The position numbers were made by a program, and so were the translations under genes. Below the pieces are notes generated by a model that searched no databases, was not told where the DNA came from, and saw only the letters and a list, made by a program, of their open reading frames with translations. From Pseudaeromonas paramecii (GTDB taxonomy: Bacteria > Pseudomonadota > Gammaproteobacteria > Enterobacterales > Aeromonadaceae), in assembly GCF_039540575.1 (NCBI RefSeq), contig NZ_BAABFC010000009.1, forward strand, positions 248,001 to 312,000: 64,000 nt of DNA, read 5' to 3'. Positions 43,430-50,702 of the stretch are shown piece by piece. Numbering within the stretch: position 1 is the stretch's first letter; each line of letters begins with the position of its first letter.

Positions 43430-43578
43430 TTCTCTTTCATCCGGACTATGACCGTCGGCTCTGGAGTCTCACCAGATCTGCTGACCCAGCCTGGGGCTGG
43501 CGCTCGCGGGCTTACCCGGTTCGGCCAATGGCCTGGTCGGGATCACCGCCGGTGGGGAATTGCACCCCGCCCTGAGAA
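43430..43578 (-). promoter_or_regulatory. FMN riboswitch (RFN element)
   Basis: Minus strand: starts TTCTCAGGGCGGGGTG, has CCCCACCGGCGGTGATC, AGCCCGCGAGCG, GATCTGGTGAGACTCC-AGAGCCGACGGT, and ends AGTCCGGATGAAAGAGAA; these are the conserved blocks of the RFN junction in order. It lies 90 bases before the ribB start. The switch to OFF may involve the downstream stretch with a TTTTTT at about 43348-43353 and the ribosome site. Confidence 0.97.
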
Positions 43579-43598
43579 TGTGCGTCAAACGCCGGCTC

Positions 43599-43626
43599 AG
43601 TCTACGCCCGGTGGGCCTGGCCGCAA
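43599..43626 (-). promoter_or_regulatory. ribB promoter
   Basis: Minus strand TTGCGG (43621-43626), 16-base spacer, TAGACT (43599-43604); transcription would begin about ten bases before the riboswitch. Confidence 0.55.
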
Positions 43627-43678
43627 AGGGCGGGAAACACTTGGTTACTGAATCGCTGGATCTTTGCGCAAAATGAAA

Positions 43679-43698
43679 AGGGCAGCTTTCGCTGCCCT
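43679..43698 (-). terminator. Terminator after serA
   Basis: Eight-bp stem AGGGCAGC / GCTGCCCT with a four-base loop, followed by TTTTCATTTT on the minus strand. Confidence 0.8.
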
Positions 43699-43718
43699 CG
43701 GGTGACCTGCCGGCTGGC

Positions 43719-44951
43719 TTAGTAAAGCAGACGGGCACGGATGGTGCCGTCGATCTGCTTGAGCATCTCCAGCGCCTTGTCGCTCTGGTCGGTCTCCACA
43801 TCCAGCACCACATAGCCGATTTCGGCGGTGGTCTGCAGATACTGGGCGGCGATGTTGATGTTGGCCTCGGAGAAGGCATGGTTGATCTGTCTGAGCACGC
43901 CCGGCTGGTTGCGGTGGATGTGCAGCAGACGGGTGGCCTGACGGTGCTCCGGCAGCGACACTTCCGGGAAGTTCACCGCGGTCAGGGTGGAGCCGTTGTC
44001 AGAGTACTTGGTCAGCTTGTTGGCCACCTCGATCCCGATGTTTTCCTGAGCTTCCAGGGTGGAGGCCCCGATGTGCGGCGTCAGGATGACGTTATCCAGC
44101 CCCTGCAACGGGGAGACAAAGGGATCGGCATTGGTGGCCGGCTCTTCCGGGAACACGTCGATGGCCGCGCCGCCGATATGGCCGCTCTTCAGGGCCTCGG
44201 TCAGGGCGTCGATGTCCACCACAGTGCCGCGGGCGGCGTTGATCAGGATGGCACCGGGCTTCATCATGGCCAGCTGCTCGGCGCGGATCATGTTGCGGGT
44301 ATCCAGGGTGTCCGGTACGTGCAGGCTCACCACATCGGCCATGGCCAGCAGATCGTTTAAGGTCGGCACCTGCACGGCATTACCCAGGGAGAGCTTGTTC
44401 TCGATGTCGTAGTAGTAGACCCGCATCCCCAGGCTCTCGGCGATGATGCCCAGCTGGGTACCGATGTGGCCATAGCCGATGATGCCCAGCTTCTTGCCGC
44501 GCACTTCCACCGCCCGGCCCACGCTCTTGTCCCAGATGCCCTTGTGGGCCTTGGCGCTCTTGGTGGGCACGCCGCGCAGCAGCACCATGATTTCGCCGGT
44601 CACCAGCTCCGCCACGCTACGGGTGTTGGAGAAGGGGGCGTTGAATACCGGGATACCGCGCTTCTCGCAGGCATCCAGATCCACCTGGTTGGTACCGATG
44701 CAGAAGCAGCCGATGGCCACCAGCTTGTCGGCGGCCGCCAGCACGGTTTCGGTGATGAAGGTGCGGGAGCGGATACCCAGAAAATGCACGTCCTTGATCT
44801 TCTCGACGAGTTCCGCCTCATCCAGGGAGCCCTTGAGGTATTCCACGTTCTTGTAACCGGCGGCAGCGAACTGCTCCACGCTCACCGGGTGTACCCCTTC
44901 AAGCAGCAGGATCTTGATCTTGTCTTTGGACAGGGACAGCGGATGACTCAT
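43719..44951 (-). CDS. serA: D-3-phosphoglycerate dehydrogenase
   Basis: First step of serine synthesis. 410 residues, E. coli length: substrate and NAD domains with GIIGYGHIGTQLG (NAD motif, about 157-169), the catalytic region TPHIGASTLEAQENIG, and a C-terminal ACT domain (about 335-410) for serine feedback, ending ARLLY. ATG 44951 with AAGGAG upstream. Diverges from a YeiE-like regulator; three 9-base repeats lie in its leader. Confidence 0.96.
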   Translation of the reverse strand: MSHPLSLSKDKIKILLLEGVHPVSVEQFAAAGYKNVEYLKGSLDEAELVEKIKDVHFLGIRSRTFITETVLAAADKLVAIGCFCIGTNQVDLDACEKRGIPVFNAPFSNTRSVAELVTGEIMVLLRGVPTKSAKAHKGIWDKSVGRAVEVRGKKLGIIGYGHIGTQLGIIAESLGMRVYYYDIENKLSLGNAVQVPTLNDLLAMADVVSLHVPDTLDTRNMIRAEQLAMMKPGAILINAARGTVVDIDALTEALKSGHIGGAAIDVFPEEPATNADPFVSPLQGLDNVILTPHIGASTLEAQENIGIEVANKLTKYSDNGSTLTAVNFPEVSLPEHRQATRLLHIHRNQPGVLRQINHAFSEANINIAAQYLQTTAEIGYVVLDVETDQSDKALEMLKQIDGTIRARLLY

Positions 44952-44962
44952 GACGACTCCTT

Positions 44963-44989
44963 ATCGTGATAACCGTGATAATCGTGATC
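44963..44989. repeat. Three 9-base tandem repeats in the serA leader
   Basis: Units ATCGTGATA, ACCGTGATA, ATCGTGATC directly head-to-tail, ending 12 bases before the serA ATG and next to its ribosome site. Their role is unknown. Confidence 0.85.
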
Positions 44990-45054
44990 TGGGTGGACGG
45001 GCCTGGGCCCATGCGATGACGGCATACTAGGGGCATCCCATCAAGATGAAAAAC

Positions 45055-45071
45055 GGATAATATGCATATCC
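45055..45071. promoter_or_regulatory. Near-palindrome between serA and the LysR gene
   Basis: GGATAATATGCATATCC, 25 bases upstream of the LysR-type gene, fits the T-N11-A style of LysR operators and overlaps a possible serA -10 (TTATCC/TATTAT, minus strand). Binding by the adjacent regulator is inferred. Confidence 0.4.
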
Positions 45072-45095
45072 CTAACCGGTAAATTCGATAACGCC

Positions 45096-45992
45096 ATGCA
45101 CATTACCCTGCGACAACTGCAAGTCTTCCTGGCGGTGGCCCGTACCCAATCCACCACCCAGGGCGCCAAGGAGCTGGCCCTCTCCCAATCGGCGGTCAGT
45201 TCCGCCCTGCAGGAACTGGAGACACAACTGGACGCCAAACTGTTCGAGCGAGCAGGTAAACGTTTGATCTTGAATGAAAACTCCCGGATGCTCTATCCCT
45301 ATGCCCTGGCCCTGCTGGAACAGGGCAAAGAGATAGAGCGGCTGTTTTTGGGCGGTCGCTGCACCCTGAACCTGGGGGCCAGCAGCACCATAGGCAACTA
45401 CCTGCTGCCGGCCCTGCTCACCCGCTACCAGCAGCACAACCCCAAGGTGCAGCTGACCCTGCAGGTGGCCAACACCCGCGACATCATACAGGCGTTAAGC
45501 AACTTCGATGTGGACATCGGCTTCATCGAAGGCCCCTGTCAGCAGGCGGATCTGGAAGCCTGCCCCTGGCTGCAGGACGAGCTGGTACTGTTTGCCCGGG
45601 CCGGTCATCCCCTGGCCGGCAAGCGCCTCTCACTCAGCCAACTGGCGGAGGCCCAGTGGATACTGCGGGAGAGCGGCTCCGGCACCCGGGAGGTAATCGA
45701 GCATCAGCTGCTGCCGCAACTGGGTCAGCTGGATGTGATGCTGGAGCTGGGGGACTCCGAGGCCATCAAGCAGGCGGTGCGCCACAGCGACGGCATCAGC
45801 TGTCTCTCCCGGCGGGTGGTGGAGGAGGCCATAGCTGCCGGCCTGCTCACCGAGCTGCACACCGCCCTGCCCCCGTTGCAGCGTACCCTGTATCTGGTGC
45901 GCCACAAGCAGAAGCACACCTCCACCGGCCTGGAGCGCTTCCTGCAGGCCTGCCAGGAGGAATTAGGCAGCGAGCCGCCCTTTCCCGGCTGA
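45096..45992 (+). CDS. YeiE-like LysR-type regulator
   Basis: 298 residues starting MHITLRQLQVFLAVARTQST, with the helix-turn-helix at about 18-45 (QGAKELALSQSAVSSALQEL) and the effector domain with GASSTIGNYLLPALL, the typical YeiE hallmark, plus RESGSGTREVIEH. E. coli YeiE has been linked to iron and sulfite responses. It diverges from serA; whether it regulates serA is unknown. Confidence 0.85.
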   Translation: MHITLRQLQVFLAVARTQSTTQGAKELALSQSAVSSALQELETQLDAKLFERAGKRLILNENSRMLYPYALALLEQGKEIERLFLGGRCTLNLGASSTIGNYLLPALLTRYQQHNPKVQLTLQVANTRDIIQALSNFDVDIGFIEGPCQQADLEACPWLQDELVLFARAGHPLAGKRLSLSQLAEAQWILRESGSGTREVIEHQLLPQLGQLDVMLELGDSEAIKQAVRHSDGISCLSRRVVEEAIAAGLLTELHTALPPLQRTLYLVRHKQKHTSTGLERFLQACQEELGSEPPFPG

Positions 45993-46002
45993 AGCCGCCG
46001 AT

Positions 46003-46027
46003 AAAAAAACCCGCCAATCGGCGGGTT
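46003..46027. terminator. Bidirectional terminator between the LysR gene and tyrS
   Basis: Eight-bp stem AACCCGCC / GGCGGGTT with an AATC loop; seven T on the minus strand side for tyrS, TTCTTCTTT on the plus side. Confidence 0.88.
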
Positions 46028-46051
46028 CTTCTTTATATAAGGGCAACAAGC

Positions 46052-47251
46052 TTAGGCCAGGGTGATGCGGGCAAACTTGCGCTTGCCCACCTGCCAGACG
46101 GCGGTGCCGGCGGTCACCTGCAGCTTGCCGTCGGTCACCACCGCACCATCACACTTGACGGCGTTCTGCTTGATCATGCGCAGGGCCTCGGAGGTGGTCT
46201 CCACCAGGCCAGCCTCTTTCAACAGGTTGGCCACGGCCATACCGTCGGCACCGGCGGCAATGGTCAGCTCCGGCATCTCGTCGGGGATGGCGTTCTTGGA
46301 GAAGCGCTGGGTGAAGTCCTCGTGGGCCGCCTCGGCCGCCGCCTGGTCGTGATAGCGGGCGATGATCTCCTTGGCCAGCCAGATCTTCACATCCCGCGGG
46401 TTGAGGCTCTGATCTGCAACCCCGGCCTTGAAGCCGTTGATCTCCGCCAGCGGGCGGAAGGAGAGCAGCTCGTAGTAGCTCCACATCAGATCATCACTGA
46501 TGGACATGATCTTGCCGAACATCTCGCTGGGGGCATCGTGCACGCCTATGTAGTTGCCGGCAGACTTGGACATCTTCTTGACGCCGTCGAGGCCGACGAG
46601 CAGCGGCATCATCAGCACACACTGGGTGGCCATGCCGGCGTCTTTTTGCAGCTCGCGGCCCATCAGCAGGTTGAACTTCTGATCGGTACCACCCAGCTCC
46701 ACATCCGCCTTCAGGGCCACCGAGTCGTAGCCCTGCAGCAGGGGGTAGAGGAACTCGTGGATGGCGATGGACTGGCCGCCGGCGTAGCGCTTCTTGAAGT
46801 CGTCCCGCTCCAGCATGCGGGCCACCGTCTGCTTGGCCGCCAGCTTGATCATGCCGGTGGCGCCCAGCTCCTTGAGCCAGCTGGAGTTGTATTCGATGCG
46901 GGTCTTGGCCGGATCCAGGATCTTGAATGCCTGCTCGGCGTAGGTCTTGGCGTTTTCCTGGATCGCCGCTTCGGACAGGGGCGGCCGGGTGGCGTTCTTG
47001 CCGGAAGGATCCCCCACCAGGGCGGTGAAGTCACCGATCAGCAGGATGACCTCGTGGCCAAGATCCTGGAAGGTGCGCAGCTTGTTGAGGATGACGGTGT
47101 GGCCCAGGTGGATATCCGGTGCGGTGGGATCCATGCCCAGCTTGATGCGCAGGGGACGCCCCTCTTTGAGCTTGGCAATCAGCTCCTCTTCCACCAGTAT
47201 CTCTTCGGCGCCGCGCTTGATCTCCGCCAGCGCGGTTTCCAGCTGGGACAT
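46052..47251 (-). CDS. tyrS: Tyrosyl-tRNA synthetase
   Basis: Class I synthetase charging tRNA-Tyr. From ATG 47251 it has 399 residues, the TyrS subtype with GMDPTAPDIHLGHTV (HIGH-type motif as HLGH) and KMSKS, and a C-terminal S4 RNA-binding domain (about 335-399). A frame running to 47389 overlaps the mepM start and is rejected. It diverges from mepM. Confidence 0.96.
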   Translation of the reverse strand: MSQLETALAEIKRGAEEILVEEELIAKLKEGRPLRIKLGMDPTAPDIHLGHTVILNKLRTFQDLGHEVILLIGDFTALVGDPSGKNATRPPLSEAAIQENAKTYAEQAFKILDPAKTRIEYNSSWLKELGATGMIKLAAKQTVARMLERDDFKKRYAGGQSIAIHEFLYPLLQGYDSVALKADVELGGTDQKFNLLMGRELQKDAGMATQCVLMMPLLVGLDGVKKMSKSAGNYIGVHDAPSEMFGKIMSISDDLMWSYYELLSFRPLAEINGFKAGVADQSLNPRDVKIWLAKEIIARYHDQAAAEAAHEDFTQRFSKNAIPDEMPELTIAAGADGMAVANLLKEAGLVETTSEALRMIKQNAVKCDGAVVTDGKLQVTAGTAVWQVGKRKFARITLA

Positions 47252-47382
47252 GATTTCTACTCCGTCAAATTGATAAAAAAACCCGCTCATCTTACGGCAA
47301 TGGCACGCCCCTTGGAAAGACTGTAAACTGGGCGCCGTCTTCTTGCCTTCACCTCTTTTTACAACGAGACCGCCCTTTTCCC

Positions 47383-48693
47383 ATGGCATTCTGGCACTCC
47401 CTTACCCTGCTGCCCCTCTGGCACCGTCGTCTCATATTGCTGCTGGGCAGTCTGATCCTGCTGTTGTTGCTCTGGCCGCTGGAGAAGGTGGAAGCCACCC
47501 GGGCCACCACAGCCCTGCCCCAGACCAACCCAGCCGCATCGGGCCATCGCCTCGGCGAGGTGGAGCCCGATGAACCGGACGAGGCCCCCCCCGGCCTGCA
47601 GGGCGAGACCTTAAAGGTACGCAATGGCGACAACCTGGCGGAGCTGTTCCAGCGCGCCGGCTTCGATCCCGCCACCTTGCACCAGGTGCTGGACTCCGGC
47701 GAAGAGGTGGAGAGCCTGATCCGCCTGAAGCCCGGCGAGGAGATCACCTTCTATCAGAACGACGAGGGCGCCCTGCAGGCCCTCTCCTACCCCATGGGAC
47801 TGGATGAGATCCTCTGGGTCGAACAGGCCCGCGACGGCTTTGCCTGCCGGGTGGAGAAGATCAAGTTGGAGCGCCGCCAGCAGATCGCCCAGGGCACCAT
47901 CGACAGCAGCTTCTGGGAGGCGGGCCAGACCGCCGGCCTCAACAACAGCCTGATCCTGGGGCTGGCCAACATCTTTGCCTGGGACATCGACTTTGCCCAG
48001 GATCTGCAACCCGGTGACAGCTTCAGCCTGATCTACGAGGAGCTGTACCGGGATGACGAGAAGCTCAGCACAGGTAAAATCCTGGCGGCCGAATTTATCA
48101 ACCAGGGGCAGCGCTACCTGGCGGTGCGCCACCGGGATGGCCACTACTACAGCCCTCAGGGCAAGGCCATGCGCAAGGGCTTCCTGCGGGCGCCGGTGAA
48201 CTTCCGCTACATCACCTCCAACTTCAATCCCAGACGCAAGCACCCGGTGACGGGCCTTGTCCGCCCCCATAACGGCATCGACTACGGCGCCCCGGTGGGC
48301 ACCCCCATCATGGCGGCCGGCGATGGGGTGGTGAGCGCCAGCAGCTACAATGGCCTCAACGGCAATTTCGTCTTCATCCGCCACAGTGGCCGCTACACCA
48401 CCAAGTACCTGCACCTGAGCCAGCGGGAGGTCAAGGTGGGTCAGCGCGTCAAACAGGGGCAGACCATAGGCCGCCTGGGAGGCACGGGACGGGTCACAGG
48501 CCCGCACCTGCACTACGAATTTTTGGTGGACGGGGTGCACAAGAACCCCAAAACCGTCGCGCTGCCGGAAGCCACCCCGCTCTCCGGCCAGCCTCTGAAC
48601 GACTTCAAGCTGCGGGCTCATAGCCTGCTGGCCCGCCTGGCCCTGGTGGAACCCGGGCGCCTGGCCCAGGTCCGCCCCGCGGAGGACAGATAA
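47383..48693 (+). CDS. MepM-like M23 peptidoglycan endopeptidase
   Basis: Cuts D,D cross-links in peptidoglycan to let new strands in. 436 residues: a membrane anchor (about 16-33), a LysM/OapA-like region (about 75-130), and the M23 domain with HNGIDYGAPVGTPI (zinc ligands) and HLHYEF near 375. Three bases before anmK, linking wall cutting with muropeptide recycling. Resembles E. coli MepM (YebA). Confidence 0.92.
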   Translation: MAFWHSLTLLPLWHRRLILLLGSLILLLLLWPLEKVEATRATTALPQTNPAASGHRLGEVEPDEPDEAPPGLQGETLKVRNGDNLAELFQRAGFDPATLHQVLDSGEEVESLIRLKPGEEITFYQNDEGALQALSYPMGLDEILWVEQARDGFACRVEKIKLERRQQIAQGTIDSSFWEAGQTAGLNNSLILGLANIFAWDIDFAQDLQPGDSFSLIYEELYRDDEKLSTGKILAAEFINQGQRYLAVRHRDGHYYSPQGKAMRKGFLRAPVNFRYITSNFNPRRKHPVTGLVRPHNGIDYGAPVGTPIMAAGDGVVSASSYNGLNGNFVFIRHSGRYTTKYLHLSQREVKVGQRVKQGQTIGRLGGTGRVTGPHLHYEFLVDGVHKNPKTVALPEATPLSGQPLNDFKLRAHSLLARLALVEPGRLAQVRPAEDR

Positions 48694-48696
48694 ACC

Positions 48697-49800
48697 ATGG
48701 ATCTCTACATAGGCCTGATGTCCGGCACCAGCATGGATGGCATAGACGCCGCCCTGGTGCAGTTCGACGGTGACACCCCTACCCTGCTGGCCACCCATGG
48801 CCAGCGCTGGCCGGTGCCAGTGGTGAACCGGTTGCATGAACTCTGCACCCCCGGCGCTAACGAGATAGACCGGCTCGGCCGCATGGATCAGTTGGTGGCC
48901 ATTCACTTTGCCCAGGCGGTGAAGGCCCTGCTGGCCAAGGGGCCCTATCGCCCCGAACAGGTGCGGGCCATCGGTTCCCACGGTCAGACCATACGCCACC
49001 GTCCCGAACAGGGTTTCACCCTGCAGATCGGCCACGGCGCCCGCCTGGCGGTGGAAACCGGCATCGACGTCATCTGCGATTTTCGCATGAAGGATGTGGC
49101 CCTGGGCGGCCAGGGGGCGCCTCTGGTGCCCGCCTTCCATCAGGCGGTATTCGGCGCGCCGGGCAAGCTGCGCTTCATCCTCAACATCGGCGGCATCGCC
49201 AACATCTCTGTGTTGCCGGGCCGGGACGATCAGGTGCTGGGCTTCGACACCGGGCCGGGCAACACCTTGATGGATCTGTGGTACCGCAAGCACAAGGGCG
49301 GCAGTTATGACCCCCAGGGCGGCTGGGCCGCCAGCGGCTTTGTCAGTGAGGACTTACTGGGGCGCCTGATGAAGCACCCCTTCCTGGCCCAGTCTGCCCC
49401 CAAGAGCACGGGCCGGGAGACCTTCACCCTGGCCTGGCTGGAGCTGTTTTTGGCGGAGCGCCCGCCCCTGCGGCCCGAGGACGTGCAGCGCACCCTGCTG
49501 GAGTTCACCGCCCGCACCATAGTGGATGCCCTGCTGCCCCAGGCCGAAGGCCAGGCGGCCGAGCTGTTTATCTGTGGTGGCGGCATCCACAACCGCGCCC
49601 TGATGCTGCGGCTGTACGAGATGCTGCCCGGCTGGCAGCTGGACAGCACCGAAGCCCTGGGGCTACATCCGGACTGGGTGGAGGCCATCGCCTTCGCCTG
49701 GCTGGCCAAGTGCTTCATCAACCGGCAGACCGGCAACCTGCCGGCGGTCACCGGCGCCAAACGCCCGGCCATCCTGGGCTGTCTCTATCCGGTCGACTAA
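48697..49800 (+). CDS. anmK: AnmK, anhydro-N-acetylmuramic acid kinase
   Basis: Phosphorylates and opens 1,6-anhydroMurNAc during cell-wall recycling. 367 residues starting MDLYIGLMSGTSMDGIDAAL; the ATPase core includes GFDTGPGNTLMD and FICGGGIHNRALM. Cotranscribed with the mepM-like gene and followed by a terminator. Confidence 0.96.
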   Translation: MDLYIGLMSGTSMDGIDAALVQFDGDTPTLLATHGQRWPVPVVNRLHELCTPGANEIDRLGRMDQLVAIHFAQAVKALLAKGPYRPEQVRAIGSHGQTIRHRPEQGFTLQIGHGARLAVETGIDVICDFRMKDVALGGQGAPLVPAFHQAVFGAPGKLRFILNIGGIANISVLPGRDDQVLGFDTGPGNTLMDLWYRKHKGGSYDPQGGWAASGFVSEDLLGRLMKHPFLAQSAPKSTGRETFTLAWLELFLAERPPLRPEDVQRTLLEFTARTIVDALLPQAEGQAAELFICGGGIHNRALMLRLYEMLPGWQLDSTEALGLHPDWVEAIAFAWLAKCFINRQTGNLPAVTGAKRPAILGCLYPVD

Positions 49801-49819
49801 CCGGCAGCCGCCCCAATAA

Positions 49820-49843
49820 AAAAGGCGCCGTGTGGCGCCTTTT
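49820..49843. terminator. Bidirectional terminator after anmK
   Basis: Ten-bp stem AAAAGGCGCC / GGCGCCTTTT with a GTGT loop; serves anmK and the converging DUF2057 gene. Confidence 0.88.
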
Positions 49844-49861
49844 TCATGGCCGAATCAACCA

Positions 49862-50497
49862 TCAAAGCTGACCGATGGCCCAGCTGACGAAGCGCTTGCG
49901 CAGCGCCGGATCCGCCTGCAGGAACAGCCGTTGCAGCTCGGCCTCGCTGACGGCCCCCGCCGGACTGGATACCGTCGCGGAGACACTGGGCGTCGCCGTG
50001 GCCGCCACGGCCGTGGTGGTTGCCACCGGACTTGCGGACAGGTGGGCGCCCGCCAGGGCCAGCTGCTCTTCCAGCAGGGCCTGGTAATCGGTACCCAGCA
50101 CGAAGCCCTTGAGCGGCACCGGCTGCTGATCCAGCAGTTGCCCCGCTTCACCGGTCAGCGTGACCCGGGGCGCCTTGGCAAACGCCGCCATGGCCGGCCC
50201 ATCGGCCAACGCGGGTTCCATGATCTGCAACTGGCCATCGCCCAGGATCTGCACCCGCACCCGCAGAGGTTGCGAGCGGAAGGTCTCATCAAAATCGCTG
50301 CTGCTGCGCGCCGGTATTACCCCCTCGTAGCGTACCAACAACTGATACTCGCCGGGGGCCAGCGCCACCCCATGACTGGCAAAACTCTGGCGCGGCATCA
50401 GGGCCAGCAACTGCCAGGAGTCGGGCAGACGCAACTGCGCCGCCTGACTAGAGAGGGTCATACCGCTTAACAACAAGGCCCACAGTAACCGCATCAT
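49862..50497 (-). CDS. DUF2057 / YccT family secreted protein
   Basis: 211 residues with a signal peptide (about 1-19, SSQA|AQL), a beta-rich domain and the conserved C-terminus LQRLFLQADPALRKRFVSWA. Resembles E. coli YccT, reported to affect curli. Residues about 153-180 are Ala/Thr/Ser-rich low complexity. GGAGA lies five bases upstream of ATG 50497. It stands alone. Confidence 0.78.
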   Translation of the reverse strand: MMRLLWALLLSGMTLSSQAAQLRLPDSWQLLALMPRQSFASHGVALAPGEYQLLVRYEGVIPARSSSDFDETFRSQPLRVRVQILGDGQLQIMEPALADGPAMAAFAKAPRVTLTGEAGQLLDQQPVPLKGFVLGTDYQALLEEQLALAGAHLSASPVATTTAVAATATPSVSATVSSPAGAVSEAELQRLFLQADPALRKRFVSWAIGQL

Positions 50498-50595
50498 GGT
50501 TTCTCCTTCATACCACCGGGGTTTGCAAACCTGCCGAGGTTACGCCGACAAGATGACACTTTTATCTCAGTGCCGTTGGAGGCGGCAAAATTGGC

Positions 50596-50622
50596 AAAAA
50601 AAAGCCGGGGCTAGGCCCCGGC
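50596..50622 (-). terminator. Terminator after the TonB receptor gene
   Basis: Minus strand: eight-bp stem GCCGGGGC / GCCCCGGC with a three-base loop followed by eight T. It lies beyond the short repeats at 50639-50699. Confidence 0.88.
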
Positions 50623-50638
50623 AAACGGTTTTGCGTGG

Positions 50639-50699
50639 ATGGAACTTTGCTAGATGGATCTTTGCTAAATGGAACCTGGGCTCGATAGAACCTGGGTCC
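50639..50699. repeat. Four imperfect 15-16 base tandem repeats
   Basis: Units ATGGAACTTTGCTAG, ATGGATCTTTGCTAA, ATGGAACCTGGGCTCG, ATAGAACCTGGGTCC, head-to-tail directly after the receptor stop codon (50703) and before its terminator. The four fall in two closer pairs. Function unknown. Confidence 0.8.
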
Positions 50700-50702
50700 C
50701 CC

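Noticed and set aside
45656..47326. 556-codon plus-strand frame through the LysR gene end and opposite tyrS
   Set aside because: Crosses a bidirectional terminator and overlaps two real genes; product not recognisable.
47611..49293. 560-codon minus-strand frame opposite mepM and anmK
   Set aside because: Antisense shadow, no start signal; both opposing genes carry clear catalytic motifs.
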